A stretch of 16,170 nt of DNA from Bacteroidota bacterium. Lineage in GTDB: Bacteria > Bacteroidota > Bacteroidia > Bacteroidales > Tenuifilaceae. Position 1 is the first letter of the stretch. Each line of letters starts with the position of its first letter. This document shows positions 5,365 to 13,865 of this stretch, piece after piece. The translations under genes were made by a program, and so were the position numbers. The stretch is taken from positions 1-16,170 of the forward strand of contig JAEXVC010000023.1 of the NCBI GenBank assembly GCA_023406715.1, in the 5' to 3' direction. The notes beneath the pieces were generated by a model, which did not search any database, was not told the origin of the DNA, and saw only the letters and a program-made list of their open reading frames with translations.

Positions 5365-7323
5365 TCATCTTACAGTCAGCCTATCCTCAATCATCCGGGA
5401 GTTGTACTGCTGAATTATAGCTTTCAATTTTTTCTCCATACTTAGTTCAACCTCAGGCATAGTACCAATCAAATTACTGGAAAGCAATTTATCTGTTTTG
5501 AACTTATACAAACCAGAAGCATTAACACCGTTATACAAGTAGAGGTAATCGCCCATAAATAATTGATAGGTTCCTTCGGTATAGTTTATCACAAATGGTT
5601 GCTGTTTATCACCAAACAAGTTACGGCCAAAAGCGATGAAAGGCTTTGGGTAGTTCAGATAACCTAGGATGGATGGCATTATATCTATTTGCTGTGCCAA
5701 ATCGTCCACCTCCTGCTTTAGACTTCCATCGGGTTTATAGAACACTATTGGAGCAGCAAAGACACCAGCGTTTGTTTTGTACTCTGGGAAGTATATTTGA
5801 TTTCCATGGTCAGCAGTAAAGACAAAAAGTGTATTGTCGAACCAAGGCATCTTAGATGCTGTCTCAAAAAAACGTTTCAGAGAGAAATCGGTATAGGCTA
5901 TACACTGATGAATTGGAAGCATTCCCTTTGGAAATCGACCCTCATACCTCTCTGGAACCTTATACGGATGATGCGATGATACTGAAAATATTGCCGCACA
6001 GAAAGGCTGGCTAAACCCATTCAGTTTATTAGCAAAGAACTGAAAAAACTCCTCATCCCAAATCCCCCACATCCCATCATAACCTTCAGAACTAGGGTAT
6101 TCGCTCATGCCGTAGTACTCCTGAAACCCGGCCACATTGGCAAAGGCTTGAAAACCCATTGAACCATTTGGAGCACCATGAAAAAAAGCCGTATGATAAC
6201 CTTCGGCCTGAAGTAATGATGCAATACTGTTAATACGATTCCCCGAGTAACTGGTTAAAAAATAGGGTTCTACCATCATTGGGATACTTGCGAGTATAGA
6301 CGGCATGGCATCTATAGATTTTCGCCCGTTTGCAAAAGAATGCTTAAAGTATAGGCTATGGTCTATAACGGAATCTAAAAATGGTGTAAAACCATGGTAG
6401 CCTTCGGATAATAAATGCTTGTTATATTGCCCCACGTACTCCATTCCAAAACTTTCGAGGATAAAAATAACCACATTGGAACGCTTTATTGAGTCAACAG
6501 AAGTTTCCCGATGAACTGGTGTGTAAATAGTTTCAAGTTCTTCTTGATTAAAGTAATTGAGCTTTTGGAGCGATTTTTTTTGGATTGTTCTATAAATTGC
6601 AAAGGGAGTATTAAGCACAATAGCAGTTTCTAAGGGCTCCTTTATGTACTGTCCAGCATTGCTCAAAGTAATAGGTCTAGTGCTATGTCTAAAACCACCT
6701 CGCAAACCACCGACAATCAGCACAAATGAAATAAGCATTATAACAAGCCCATTAACAAAATACACCAAGTGATATTTTAATCCTCTTTGAAAACTTGGTC
6801 GATTAATTTTTCGATAAAGTAAAACTATGGCTGCAGATAAAATAAGCCAAATAATAAATACATACCAGTAATCTATAATAAATTTGGGAATAAGAGAGCC
6901 AAAATTCTGCTCGTTTTTAAACTCATTAAATACCGTAGCAGTTGTTCGGCGCAATGTAAACTGAAAGTAAATAAAATCAGCACAGTTAGCGCCTATTGCA
7001 ATACTGTTTGTAACTACAAATAAATATTTTAGTGCAGATTGATACCAGTTATTATATCGGAACGTAAACGGTAAAAGCATGAGAGTAAAGTATAGCAAGT
7101 TTGTGTACAGAATTGCAGTGACATCAAACCTCAATCCTCCCCCTAAGATTTTCAAAAGTCCTCCAAAAGTGGTGTTCGGGAAAAAACCTATGTTAAAAAT
7201 ATAGAATAATAGTCGGGTTAATGTAAAAATGAACATTAGGAGCAAAAAGCGCCAAACTATAAGGGTGTATAAATTCCCTTTAAATTTCAAGCCAGAAAAG
7301 TATGCCTTAAATGCACTTATCAT
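5365..7323 (-). CDS. LTA synthase/sulfatase-family membrane enzyme (phosphoglycerol transferase-like)
   Basis: This 652-aa protein has the LtaS layout: about five N-terminal membrane segments (roughly 19-47, 66-88, 96-118, 148-170, 186-206), then an extracytoplasmic alkaline-phosphatase-superfamily domain (about 280-620). Metal and catalytic motifs are VVIFILESFG (E290), ANGRKSIDAMPS (S336 the likely nucleophile, in the place of the LtaS threonine), FFHG near 381-383, SSHHPY (H451/H452) and FTADHGN (D505, H506). Relatives move phosphoglycerol or phosphoethanolamine groups from lipid donors to envelope polymers. Gram-negative Bacteroidota have no classical lipoteichoic acid, so the acceptor is unknown. 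The ATG at 7323 fits well before the first membrane segment. A TATATTTG -7-like element lies at 7340-7347. It is monocistronic, divergent from the hybrid kinase gene and convergent with the Rieske-like gene. Confidence 0.9.
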   Translation of the reverse strand: MISAFKAYFSGLKFKGNLYTLIVWRFLLLMFIFTLTRLLFYIFNIGFFPNTTFGGLLKILGGGLRFDVTAILYTNLLYFTLMLLPFTFRYNNWYQSALKYLFVVTNSIAIGANCADFIYFQFTLRRTTATVFNEFKNEQNFGSLIPKFIIDYWYVFIIWLILSAAIVLLYRKINRPSFQRGLKYHLVYFVNGLVIMLISFVLIVGGLRGGFRHSTRPITLSNAGQYIKEPLETAIVLNTPFAIYRTIQKKSLQKLNYFNQEELETIYTPVHRETSVDSIKRSNVVIFILESFGMEYVGQYNKHLLSEGYHGFTPFLDSVIDHSLYFKHSFANGRKSIDAMPSILASIPMMVEPYFLTSYSGNRINSIASLLQAEGYHTAFFHGAPNGSMGFQAFANVAGFQEYYGMSEYPSSEGYDGMWGIWDEEFFQFFANKLNGFSQPFCAAIFSVSSHHPYKVPERYEGRFPKGMLPIHQCIAYTDFSLKRFFETASKMPWFDNTLFVFTADHGNQIYFPEYKTNAGVFAAPIVFYKPDGSLKQEVDDLAQQIDIMPSILGYLNYPKPFIAFGRNLFGDKQQPFVINYTEGTYQLFMGDYLYLYNGVNASGLYKFKTDKLLSSNLIGTMPEVELSMEKKLKAIIQQYNSRMIEDRLTVR

Positions 7324-7339
7324 ATTAAAAAGATTTACG

Positions 7340-7347
7340 CAAATATA
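7340..7347 (-). promoter_or_regulatory. Predicted -7 element of the sulfatase-family gene
   Basis: The minus strand reads TATATTTG, an exact TAnnTTTG match, ending 16 nt before the ATG at 7323. No TTG lies 17-23 nt upstream, so only the -7 half is supported. The leader would be about 12 nt. Confidence 0.45.
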
Positions 7348-7470
7348 TGAATTGCAGCATAATATTTAATTCATAGGCTTGATTTACCTAACAATATTTA
7401 TTGTTTAATTAAAATTTTTGCTTATTCATAAAATATTAAACTGCTTGATAATTGAATTGTTGAATTGAAT

Positions 7471-7501
7471 TTTGGTGTTCTTCAAAATAAATTTACATTT
7501 G
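7471..7501 (+). promoter_or_regulatory. Promoter of the TPR hybrid histidine kinase
   Basis: TTTG at 7471-7474 and TACATTTG at 7494-7501 are separated by 19 nt. Both elements and the spacing match the Bacteroidota primary-sigma consensus. Transcription would start near 7506. This rules out the TTG at 7465 as the translation start and favours ATG 7516 or 7525. It is the best complete promoter match I found outside the CRISPR repeats. Confidence 0.7.
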
Positions 7502-7524
7502 TTCGATTACAACTAATGATTGAT

Positions 7525-10002
7525 ATGAGGTATACTGTATTATTCATATCATTACTATTGCTCTCAGCATCCACGCTGTGTGTTGGACAGGATGTGGTTT
7601 ACAAGGACTCCATTGTAACAAAGACAAATCGCCTCATAGAACAATCCAACAATGCCCAAGGAAACCCGGAACTTAGATACGTTTATGCCGATAGTGCTCT
7701 AGGAATTGCTAAAAATTTAGGTGATGAAGCATTAATAGCAAAGGCACAATTATCGTTTGGGCAAGCATGCTATTCCACAGGTAAGTATATCGAGGGTATT
7801 AGCATTGGGAAAAAAGCGCTGGAGTTTTTTGCTTCAAAAAACGATACTGCAAATCAGGCAGCTGTTTACAACCTTATTGGAGCCTGCTATCTTAGGCAAT
7901 CGAGATACGAAACGGCAATAGAGTTTATAGATAAAACAATTCAACTTAGCAAAATACTGAAAGATAGTATTCGAATAGCCTCCGGCTACAACAACCTAGG
8001 AATTATTCACTTTAATCTGGAAAGATACCGTGAAGCGGAAGAGTACTTTAAGCTCAGCTTAGATTACTCCAAAAACACTCAAAGTCTACGACATATTGCC
8101 CGAACACAGGGAAATCTGGGGTTAAGTTACCTAAAACAAAACAACATTGATGAGGCAATCCAATGGTTCGACAAATCGCTAAAAATTAGGATTGAACTAA
8201 ATGATACTCTGATGTTGGCATCAATTTACGACAACATTGGCAATGCCCATGAGAATTTGGGCAACTTTGATAAAAGTGAAGAGTACTACAAACTCTCCAA
8301 CAAATATTTTAGACAACTTAAAAGTAGTCATGGTATAGCGCTTAGTACAATTGCTCTTGCAAGAGTCAAACTCCAAAAGGGCGATTTGTCTTCGGCTTTC
8401 AAGAATGTTACAGAAGGACAAAGGGTTGCATTGCAGAATCAGGAAACGGATTTGGTAATGCAAAGTTTCAAAATACTCTCGGAATACTACCAAAAGACTG
8501 GAAATGTAGAAAAATCTAAATCAGCTCTTGAGGAGTATATTAAATACCTTGAGAAATCTTTCAACGAAAAAACAACCTCCCGAATAGCTGAATTAAGAGT
8601 TCAACTAGAAACCACTCAAAACGAACAGAACAATCAGGCTTTAAATGCAAAACTAGAACTTCAACAGTTGCAGGCAAGGCAAAGTAATCGGGTCAAAACT
8701 ATCCTAACATTTTCGGCAATACTGCTTTCAACATTGTTGGGCTTTACGATTCTGTTTATTTTTAAACTTCGAAACAAGAATAAGGAAATTAAGCGAATAA
8801 ACTACCAACTACTTCACTTCAACGACGAATTAGAGCTGTTAGTTAAAGAAAGAACGATAAATTTGTCCGAAGCATTGGATAAAGTAAAGGAACTTGAGAA
8901 GGTTAAAAGTGCATTCCTAAGCAATATTAGCCATGAAATTCGCACGCCTTTAAACGGTATCCTAGGTTTTACTCAATACTTGTTATCCCCCACGGTTTCG
9001 GAAGAAGATAAAGAACACTACGGTAGATTGGTTCAAAAATTAGGTAATAAACTCTTAAGAATAGTTGAAGATATTTTGGAACTATCGAAAGTTGAGACTA
9101 ACCAACTCGAGATTCATTACACCGACTTCAATATCAATGAGTTACTTGGAGAGCTGTATCAATCCTATTCAAACAACGAAGACTTTCTTGCAAAAAACCT
9201 GAATTTTCGGTTTATTAAATCGCTCCCTGATTCGCAAGCAGTATTCAGCATCGACGTGTATAGGGTAAAAAAGATAATGGCTCATCTTATTGAAAATGCC
9301 ATTAAGTTTACTAATGTAGGTAGCGTTGAATTTGGATACTATGCTGACTCTCCCGCCTCTTTAAAGTTTTTTGTTAAGGACACAGGCATAGGTATCCCCA
9401 AAAAAGCACAAACAAGAGTCTTTGAGCGATTTTACAAACATATTGCCGAAGACCAATTCACTCTTTATGAGGGGACTGGAGTTGGACTAGCAATTGCCAA
9501 AGGTTTTGCCCTTGCTATGGGCGGAAGAATTGAAGTTGAATCGGTTCCCAATCATGGTTCAACCTTTTACCTTTACATTCCCAAAAAAACACCTGAACAA
9601 AATAACTCTCCAGCGAATACAGGGCAAGTTCAATCATGGGAAAGCAAGACAATACTTATTGTTGAAGATGACTTAATAAGTTATCAATACATTGAGGCTT
9701 TACTGAGCAGGACAAATGTGCGTTTAATTCATGTTAAAAATGCCGAAGATGCCATTGAGGTTTGTAATATTAACAATAATTTAAACCTAATTTTGTTGGA
9801 TATCCAACTTCCCTTTATGAATGGAGTAGAGGCAGCCAGAGTAATCCGTCAAAATAATAAATCAGTACCAATTATTACTCAAACGGCTAATACAATTCAT
9901 GATGAAGGAAAATCTTGCATTGATGCGGGATGCAATGCTATTATAGCCAAGCCTATTGACCCCGATGAATTTTTTAATCTGATAAATAAACTAATTATTT
10001 AA
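7525..10002 (+). CDS. TPR-domain hybrid sensor histidine kinase/response regulator
   Basis: With ATG 7525 the protein is 825 aa; ATG 7516 is the alternative. The start follows from the promoter at 7471-7501 and a signal peptide (RYTVLFISLLLLSASTLCVGQ). About residues 30-340 are tetratricopeptide repeats (for example YETAIEFIDKTIQL, YREAEEYFKLSLDYS, DEAIQWFDKSLKI), which should be periplasmic. A coiled stretch leads to one membrane segment at about 393-415 and a second coil. The kinase core follows: HisKA with phospho-accepting H470 (NISHEIRTPLNG), and HATPase_c with N591 (N box), DTGIGIP at D619 and GTGVGLAIA. The C-terminal receiver domain (about 708-825) has D715/D716, phospho-acceptor D759 (LLDIQLP) and K809. 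It thus has both input and receiver domains but no DNA-binding output; phosphate may pass to a separate partner. The signal sensed is unknown. No terminator is evident before the next gene. Confidence 0.95.
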   Translation: MRYTVLFISLLLLSASTLCVGQDVVYKDSIVTKTNRLIEQSNNAQGNPELRYVYADSALGIAKNLGDEALIAKAQLSFGQACYSTGKYIEGISIGKKALEFFASKNDTANQAAVYNLIGACYLRQSRYETAIEFIDKTIQLSKILKDSIRIASGYNNLGIIHFNLERYREAEEYFKLSLDYSKNTQSLRHIARTQGNLGLSYLKQNNIDEAIQWFDKSLKIRIELNDTLMLASIYDNIGNAHENLGNFDKSEEYYKLSNKYFRQLKSSHGIALSTIALARVKLQKGDLSSAFKNVTEGQRVALQNQETDLVMQSFKILSEYYQKTGNVEKSKSALEEYIKYLEKSFNEKTTSRIAELRVQLETTQNEQNNQALNAKLELQQLQARQSNRVKTILTFSAILLSTLLGFTILFIFKLRNKNKEIKRINYQLLHFNDELELLVKERTINLSEALDKVKELEKVKSAFLSNISHEIRTPLNGILGFTQYLLSPTVSEEDKEHYGRLVQKLGNKLLRIVEDILELSKVETNQLEIHYTDFNINELLGELYQSYSNNEDFLAKNLNFRFIKSLPDSQAVFSIDVYRVKKIMAHLIENAIKFTNVGSVEFGYYADSPASLKFFVKDTGIGIPKKAQTRVFERFYKHIAEDQFTLYEGTGVGLAIAKGFALAMGGRIEVESVPNHGSTFYLYIPKKTPEQNNSPANTGQVQSWESKTILIVEDDLISYQYIEALLSRTNVRLIHVKNAEDAIEVCNINNNLNLILLDIQLPFMNGVEAARVIRQNNKSVPIITQTANTIHDEGKSCIDAGCNAIIAKPIDPDEFFNLINKLII

Positions 10003-10129
10003 CGTGACATATTTCCTCATCTTGTGGAAAATTCCTGCCAAAAACAACATAGTTTTAGTCTGATTTTCAACACTATAAATCTAGTTGCATACTATTTGAA
10101 TCACTAAATAAAACCATAAATATTTTGTT

Positions 10130-11005
10130 ATGAACAAGTTGAATTTAATTATTGCAAGCATAATCGTTATCCTTACTGCAACATCGTGCAACCAAAAGGA
10201 AAAGCGACAGATAGATTTGTTAACCAAAGAAAACGAAGCCCTCCGTCACGACTCTCAATCAAAAGATTCAACCATTAACCAGTTCTTTCTATTACTTAAC
10301 GAAATTGAACAAAACCTTGCCGAGGTTAAGCAAAAGCAACAGGTAATATCAAAGAACACAATTCAAAATGGAGAGCTAAAGGATGATGTTAGGGAGCAAA
10401 TTGACCAAGACATCCAAACAATTAACGAGTTAATGGACAAGAACAAGAAAACAATTTCATACCTGAATAAAAAACTCAAAGAATCAAATCTTAAAATTGC
10501 TGAATTTGAGCGTATGCTCGCACAAACAGTTCAGCAAATTGAGGAGCGAGATGCTGAAATTGTTGACCTTAAGGAAAAACTTACCACATTGAACTTTTCC
10601 GTGGAAACTTTAAATGCAAAGGTAGATACACTAACCGAAAATAACATTGAACTAACCCATAAAGTTACGGTGCAAACTGAGGTTATAAATACCGCATGGT
10701 ATGCCTTTGGAAGTAAAAAAGAACTACTTGAAAATGGAATTATCGATAAAACTGGCGGTTTTTTAGGAATTGGCAAAACAACAAAAATGAAAGCCGATTT
10801 CGACAACTCTTACTTCAAAAAAATTGATATTAGCCAAGTTATAAACTTAGACCTGTTTGTGAAGAAGGCGAAAATAATTACAACTCATCCTTCGGATTCA
10901 TATCAGTTAATTACAGGCCAGAATGGAGCTGTAGAGAAGATTGAAATAACCAATCCCGAAAAATTTTGGTCCGCATCCAAATACCTTGTTATCGAGGTTG
11001 AATAG
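10130..11005 (+). CDS. Coiled-coil lipoprotein with conserved C-terminal domain
   Basis: This 291-aa protein starts at ATG 10130 with a lipoprotein signal (LNLIIASIIVILTATSC, lipobox Cys20). About residues 25-180 form a long heptad-rich coiled coil with almost no Pro or Gly (LLTKENEALRHDS, INELMDKNKKTISYLNKKL, IEERDAEIVDLKEKL). The last 110 residues look globular (AWYAFGSKKELLENGIIDKTGGFLGIG, FKKIDISQVINLDLF, FWSASKYLVIEVE) and resemble a conserved tail of many Bacteroidota lipoproteins. Some automated annotations place such proteins in a Cbp1-like adhesin family, but I cannot support adhesion from sequence. It is probably outer-membrane anchored, with the coil reaching into the periplasm. 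A TACTATTTG box at 10090-10098 is a possible, off-consensus -7 element. It is ended by the hairpin at 11026-11054. Confidence 0.88.
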   Translation: MNKLNLIIASIIVILTATSCNQKEKRQIDLLTKENEALRHDSQSKDSTINQFFLLLNEIEQNLAEVKQKQQVISKNTIQNGELKDDVREQIDQDIQTINELMDKNKKTISYLNKKLKESNLKIAEFERMLAQTVQQIEERDAEIVDLKEKLTTLNFSVETLNAKVDTLTENNIELTHKVTVQTEVINTAWYAFGSKKELLENGIIDKTGGFLGIGKTTKMKADFDNSYFKKIDISQVINLDLFVKKAKIITTHPSDSYQLITGQNGAVEKIEITNPEKFWSASKYLVIEVE

Positions 11006-11025
11006 TTTATTATAAAGATATATCG

Positions 11026-11054
11026 AAAAGGGTGCCTAGTTGGCATCCTTTTTT
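11026..11054 (+). terminator. Intrinsic terminator after the coiled-coil lipoprotein gene
   Basis: An 11-bp stem, AAAAGGGTGCC (11026-11036) with GGCATCCTTTT (11042-11052), contains one G-U pair and a 5-nt loop, followed by a run of six T (11049-11054). It begins 20 nt after the stop codon and separates this gene from the porW-porX cluster. Confidence 0.9.
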
Positions 11055-11174
11055 ATTTTAAAACAATACAAGCATTTTTATTCCGTTAAAATGTGGTATG
11101 GGCAATTCAACTATTATTGCTAATATTGTAGGTTTTATTGGCAACTTTGTATAAAATTTTTAACCAGCATAAAA

Positions 11175-13853
11175 TTGGCTTACAGAAATTTAGGCATCAT
11201 CGTCCTAGTTTTAGGATTACTGGGGCTTACCTCTTGTTCATCAAAAAAGAACACAACGGCAAGTAGGGCATACCATAACCTTACTGCATACTATAACTAT
11301 TACTATAACGCTTACGACAGTTACAAATCGGGCATAAAAAGAGCCGAGACATCATACAAGTTTAACTACACCCTTCCTTTGCCAATGCTCCTTGTTGGCG
11401 ACGAGCAGGTTACCGGAACTGTTTCTGGTGATATGGATAGAACCATTATGAAGTGTACTGCCCTAATAGGTAGGCACTCCATAACTGTTAAGCCACAAAG
11501 AAAAAAAGGGTTAATCTCTGGCAAGGAAAAGGAATTCTACAACCAAACTGAATTTGTCAAATGGGCTCGCGAGGCTTGGCTTTTAGCTGGCGAAGCTCAG
11601 GCATGGAAAGGCAATTTCGATAAAGCAAGACAAACTTTAGAGTATGTTCTTATTCAGTTTCCAAACACCACAATTTGGTTTGAGTCTCAGGTGTGGCTTG
11701 CTCGCTTGTCCGTCATTACAGGGGATTATATCGATGCCCTTGACCGTTTAAAATCACTCGATGCTAACAGAAAAAAACCTCGAAACAAAGAGTTTGCTCA
11801 CCTCCTTTCATCTACCTGGGCTTTTTACTACTTAAAGCAACGTAACAACCAAGAGGCCTTACCTTACGTTAAAAAATCCATAGAAAGTTGCAATAGAAAA
11901 GTAGATAGGCTAAGGTACACCTATATTCTTGCTCAACTCCAGTATCAATCTGGCAACAACTCCGCAGCAGTTGAAAACTACAAGAAAGTACTCAAGATGA
12001 ATCCTCCTTACGAAATGGCTTTTAGCGTTCGGATAAAACTTATAGCCTTGGATAACTTTCAAGGAACTGGCCTTAAAAAAGAACTACTTAAACTAGCAAA
12101 GGACGATAAAAACAAAGAGTATTTGGACCAACTGTACTATACTCTTGGGAATATTGAAAAACAGGAAGGCAATATTGAAAAGGCTATTGAATATTACACC
12201 CTATCTGCACAATCAAGCACAGACAACAACAACCAAAAAGGTATGTCGTACTTAGTTTTAGCCGATTACTATTTTGAGAAATCGAACTACACTAAGGCTC
12301 AAGCATACTACGATAGTTCCTACAATGCTCTCGACAAAAATTTCCCTGACTATAACCGACTTGAAGTAAAAACCCGTCACCTAAACAAACTTGTTGAAAA
12401 TTTAAACATCATTAGCACCGAGGACAGCTTACTGCGTATTGCAGGAATGCCTTCAAAAGAGCGAGACGAGTTGATTGCCAAAATAATTACCGACCTACAA
12501 GTTGCGGAGCAAAAAGCCCGAGAACTGGAGCAGGAAGAGCGCCAAAAGTCGATGCTCCTTCAGCAAACGCAGAGGTATAGAACCGAAGCCGAGCCTAGTG
12601 GTGGCAAGTGGTACTTTTACAACCCGGCATCTATTAGTTACGGTCAATCTGAGTTCCAAATGAAATGGGGCAAACGAAAACTTGAGGATAACTGGCGAAG
12701 AAAAAATAAAAGCATTGTTGATATTGATATGTTTGCGACAAGTACATCAGGCACGGATACTTCAAAAACACCACAAAAACAACTCTCCAATAAATCGCCA
12801 GAGTTTTATTTGGCCAACCTACCTCTAAGCGACTCATTAAAATCCGTATCGAATAAAAAGATTCTGGATGCAATGATTAGGGTTGCAGAGGTTTATCAGA
12901 ACGATTTAAACGACATTAAAGAGGCTAAGCAAGCCTATCTCAATCTTGCAAAAAAATATCCAACTAATCCAAATGCTGCGTCGGCATACTATAATCTTTA
13001 CAAACTTTCAATTAACGAGAACAGCAACCTCGATGCTCAGAATTATAAGAGTATCCTATTGAATAGTTACGCTACAAGTCCGTATGCTCTTCTTTTATCG
13101 AATCCAAACTATGTGGAGGAACTTAAGCAAAAACAAAGTGAAAGTGATATATTTTACGAAAAAGCATACAACTCTTATAATTCGGGAAATTACTCCGAAT
13201 CAATCCGCCTTTTTAACGAAGGAGTTATTAGGTTCAAAGGAACCGCACTGGAACCCAAACTAACATTATTGGGGGCACTTAGCTACGGCAAGGCCTCGGA
13301 CATTAGAGCATTTAAAGCAACCTTGGAAAAGTTGACCAAGGACTTCCCAAAAACTGAAGAAGGACAAGTGGCTCAAGGAATGATTGCATACTTAGAGCAA
13401 CGAGAACTTCAACTGGCGAGCGGACAAACCGAGAAAACTGATACCACAATACAGGGCGATGATTCGCAAATCATATCAAAAGTAGCATACAACAAACCTG
13501 AAGGGGAGCATTTATTCATTCTATTAGTACCAAAACGAACCGATATTAATCAGCAAAAATTCAACTTGGTTTCTTTTAATGTTGATTATTTCATTGAGGC
13601 CGACCTTCAAATCAAAAATCAGCCTCTTAACGACTTTGTTGAAATAATAACAGTTACTGGATTTAAGGACGAAAAAGTGGCCACAAAATATTATAACCTA
13701 ATTATCAAAAACGAAACAGTTTTCAATTTGCTGAAGAAGGATGAGTATCAAACTTTTGTTATCAGTATCGAAAACTTTGGGACATTCCTTAACGATAAAT
13801 CTGTTAATGATTACTTGAGGTTTTTCCGTTCAAATTATAGTATTGATAATTAA
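11175..13853 (+). CDS. porW: T9SS accessory TPR lipoprotein PorW/SprE
   Basis: This 892-aa protein matches the PorW/SprE family in layout. The lipoprotein signal has lipobox LTSC with Cys21. The mature N-terminus is family-typical (SSKKNTTASRAYHNLTAYYNYYYNAYDSYKSG). TPR-like helical repeats run from about 130 to 420 and again from about 555 to 750. A charged linker near 430-480 separates the two blocks (QVAEQKARELEQEERQKS). The conserved C-terminal domain runs from about 776 (EHLFILLVPK) to YLRFFRSNYSI. PorW in Porphyromonas and SprE in Flavobacterium are outer-membrane lipoproteins needed for type IX secretion, and SprE also for gliding. The start is TTG at 11175: no ATG lies between it and the signal peptide, and the lipobox position requires it. 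porX follows after 12 bp, so the two are almost certainly co-transcribed. No convincing promoter was found in 11055-11174. Confidence 0.88.
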   Translation: MAYRNLGIIVLVLGLLGLTSCSSKKNTTASRAYHNLTAYYNYYYNAYDSYKSGIKRAETSYKFNYTLPLPMLLVGDEQVTGTVSGDMDRTIMKCTALIGRHSITVKPQRKKGLISGKEKEFYNQTEFVKWAREAWLLAGEAQAWKGNFDKARQTLEYVLIQFPNTTIWFESQVWLARLSVITGDYIDALDRLKSLDANRKKPRNKEFAHLLSSTWAFYYLKQRNNQEALPYVKKSIESCNRKVDRLRYTYILAQLQYQSGNNSAAVENYKKVLKMNPPYEMAFSVRIKLIALDNFQGTGLKKELLKLAKDDKNKEYLDQLYYTLGNIEKQEGNIEKAIEYYTLSAQSSTDNNNQKGMSYLVLADYYFEKSNYTKAQAYYDSSYNALDKNFPDYNRLEVKTRHLNKLVENLNIISTEDSLLRIAGMPSKERDELIAKIITDLQVAEQKARELEQEERQKSMLLQQTQRYRTEAEPSGGKWYFYNPASISYGQSEFQMKWGKRKLEDNWRRKNKSIVDIDMFATSTSGTDTSKTPQKQLSNKSPEFYLANLPLSDSLKSVSNKKILDAMIRVAEVYQNDLNDIKEAKQAYLNLAKKYPTNPNAASAYYNLYKLSINENSNLDAQNYKSILLNSYATSPYALLLSNPNYVEELKQKQSESDIFYEKAYNSYNSGNYSESIRLFNEGVIRFKGTALEPKLTLLGALSYGKASDIRAFKATLEKLTKDFPKTEEGQVAQGMIAYLEQRELQLASGQTEKTDTTIQGDDSQIISKVAYNKPEGEHLFILLVPKRTDINQQKFNLVSFNVDYFIEADLQIKNQPLNDFVEIITVTGFKDEKVATKYYNLIIKNETVFNLLKKDEYQTFVISIENFGTFLNDKSVNDYLRFFRSNYSIDN

Positions 13854-13865
13854 TATTGGAATTCT

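Noticed and set aside
5340..5375. A terminator between the convergent Rieske-like and sulfatase genes.
   Set aside because: The 15-bp gap and flanks show no stable inverted repeat with a T run, so none is annotated.
7465..7524. A longer hybrid kinase starting at TTG 7465.
   Set aside because: The promoter at 7471-7501 lies inside this extension, and the signal peptide begins after ATG 7525.
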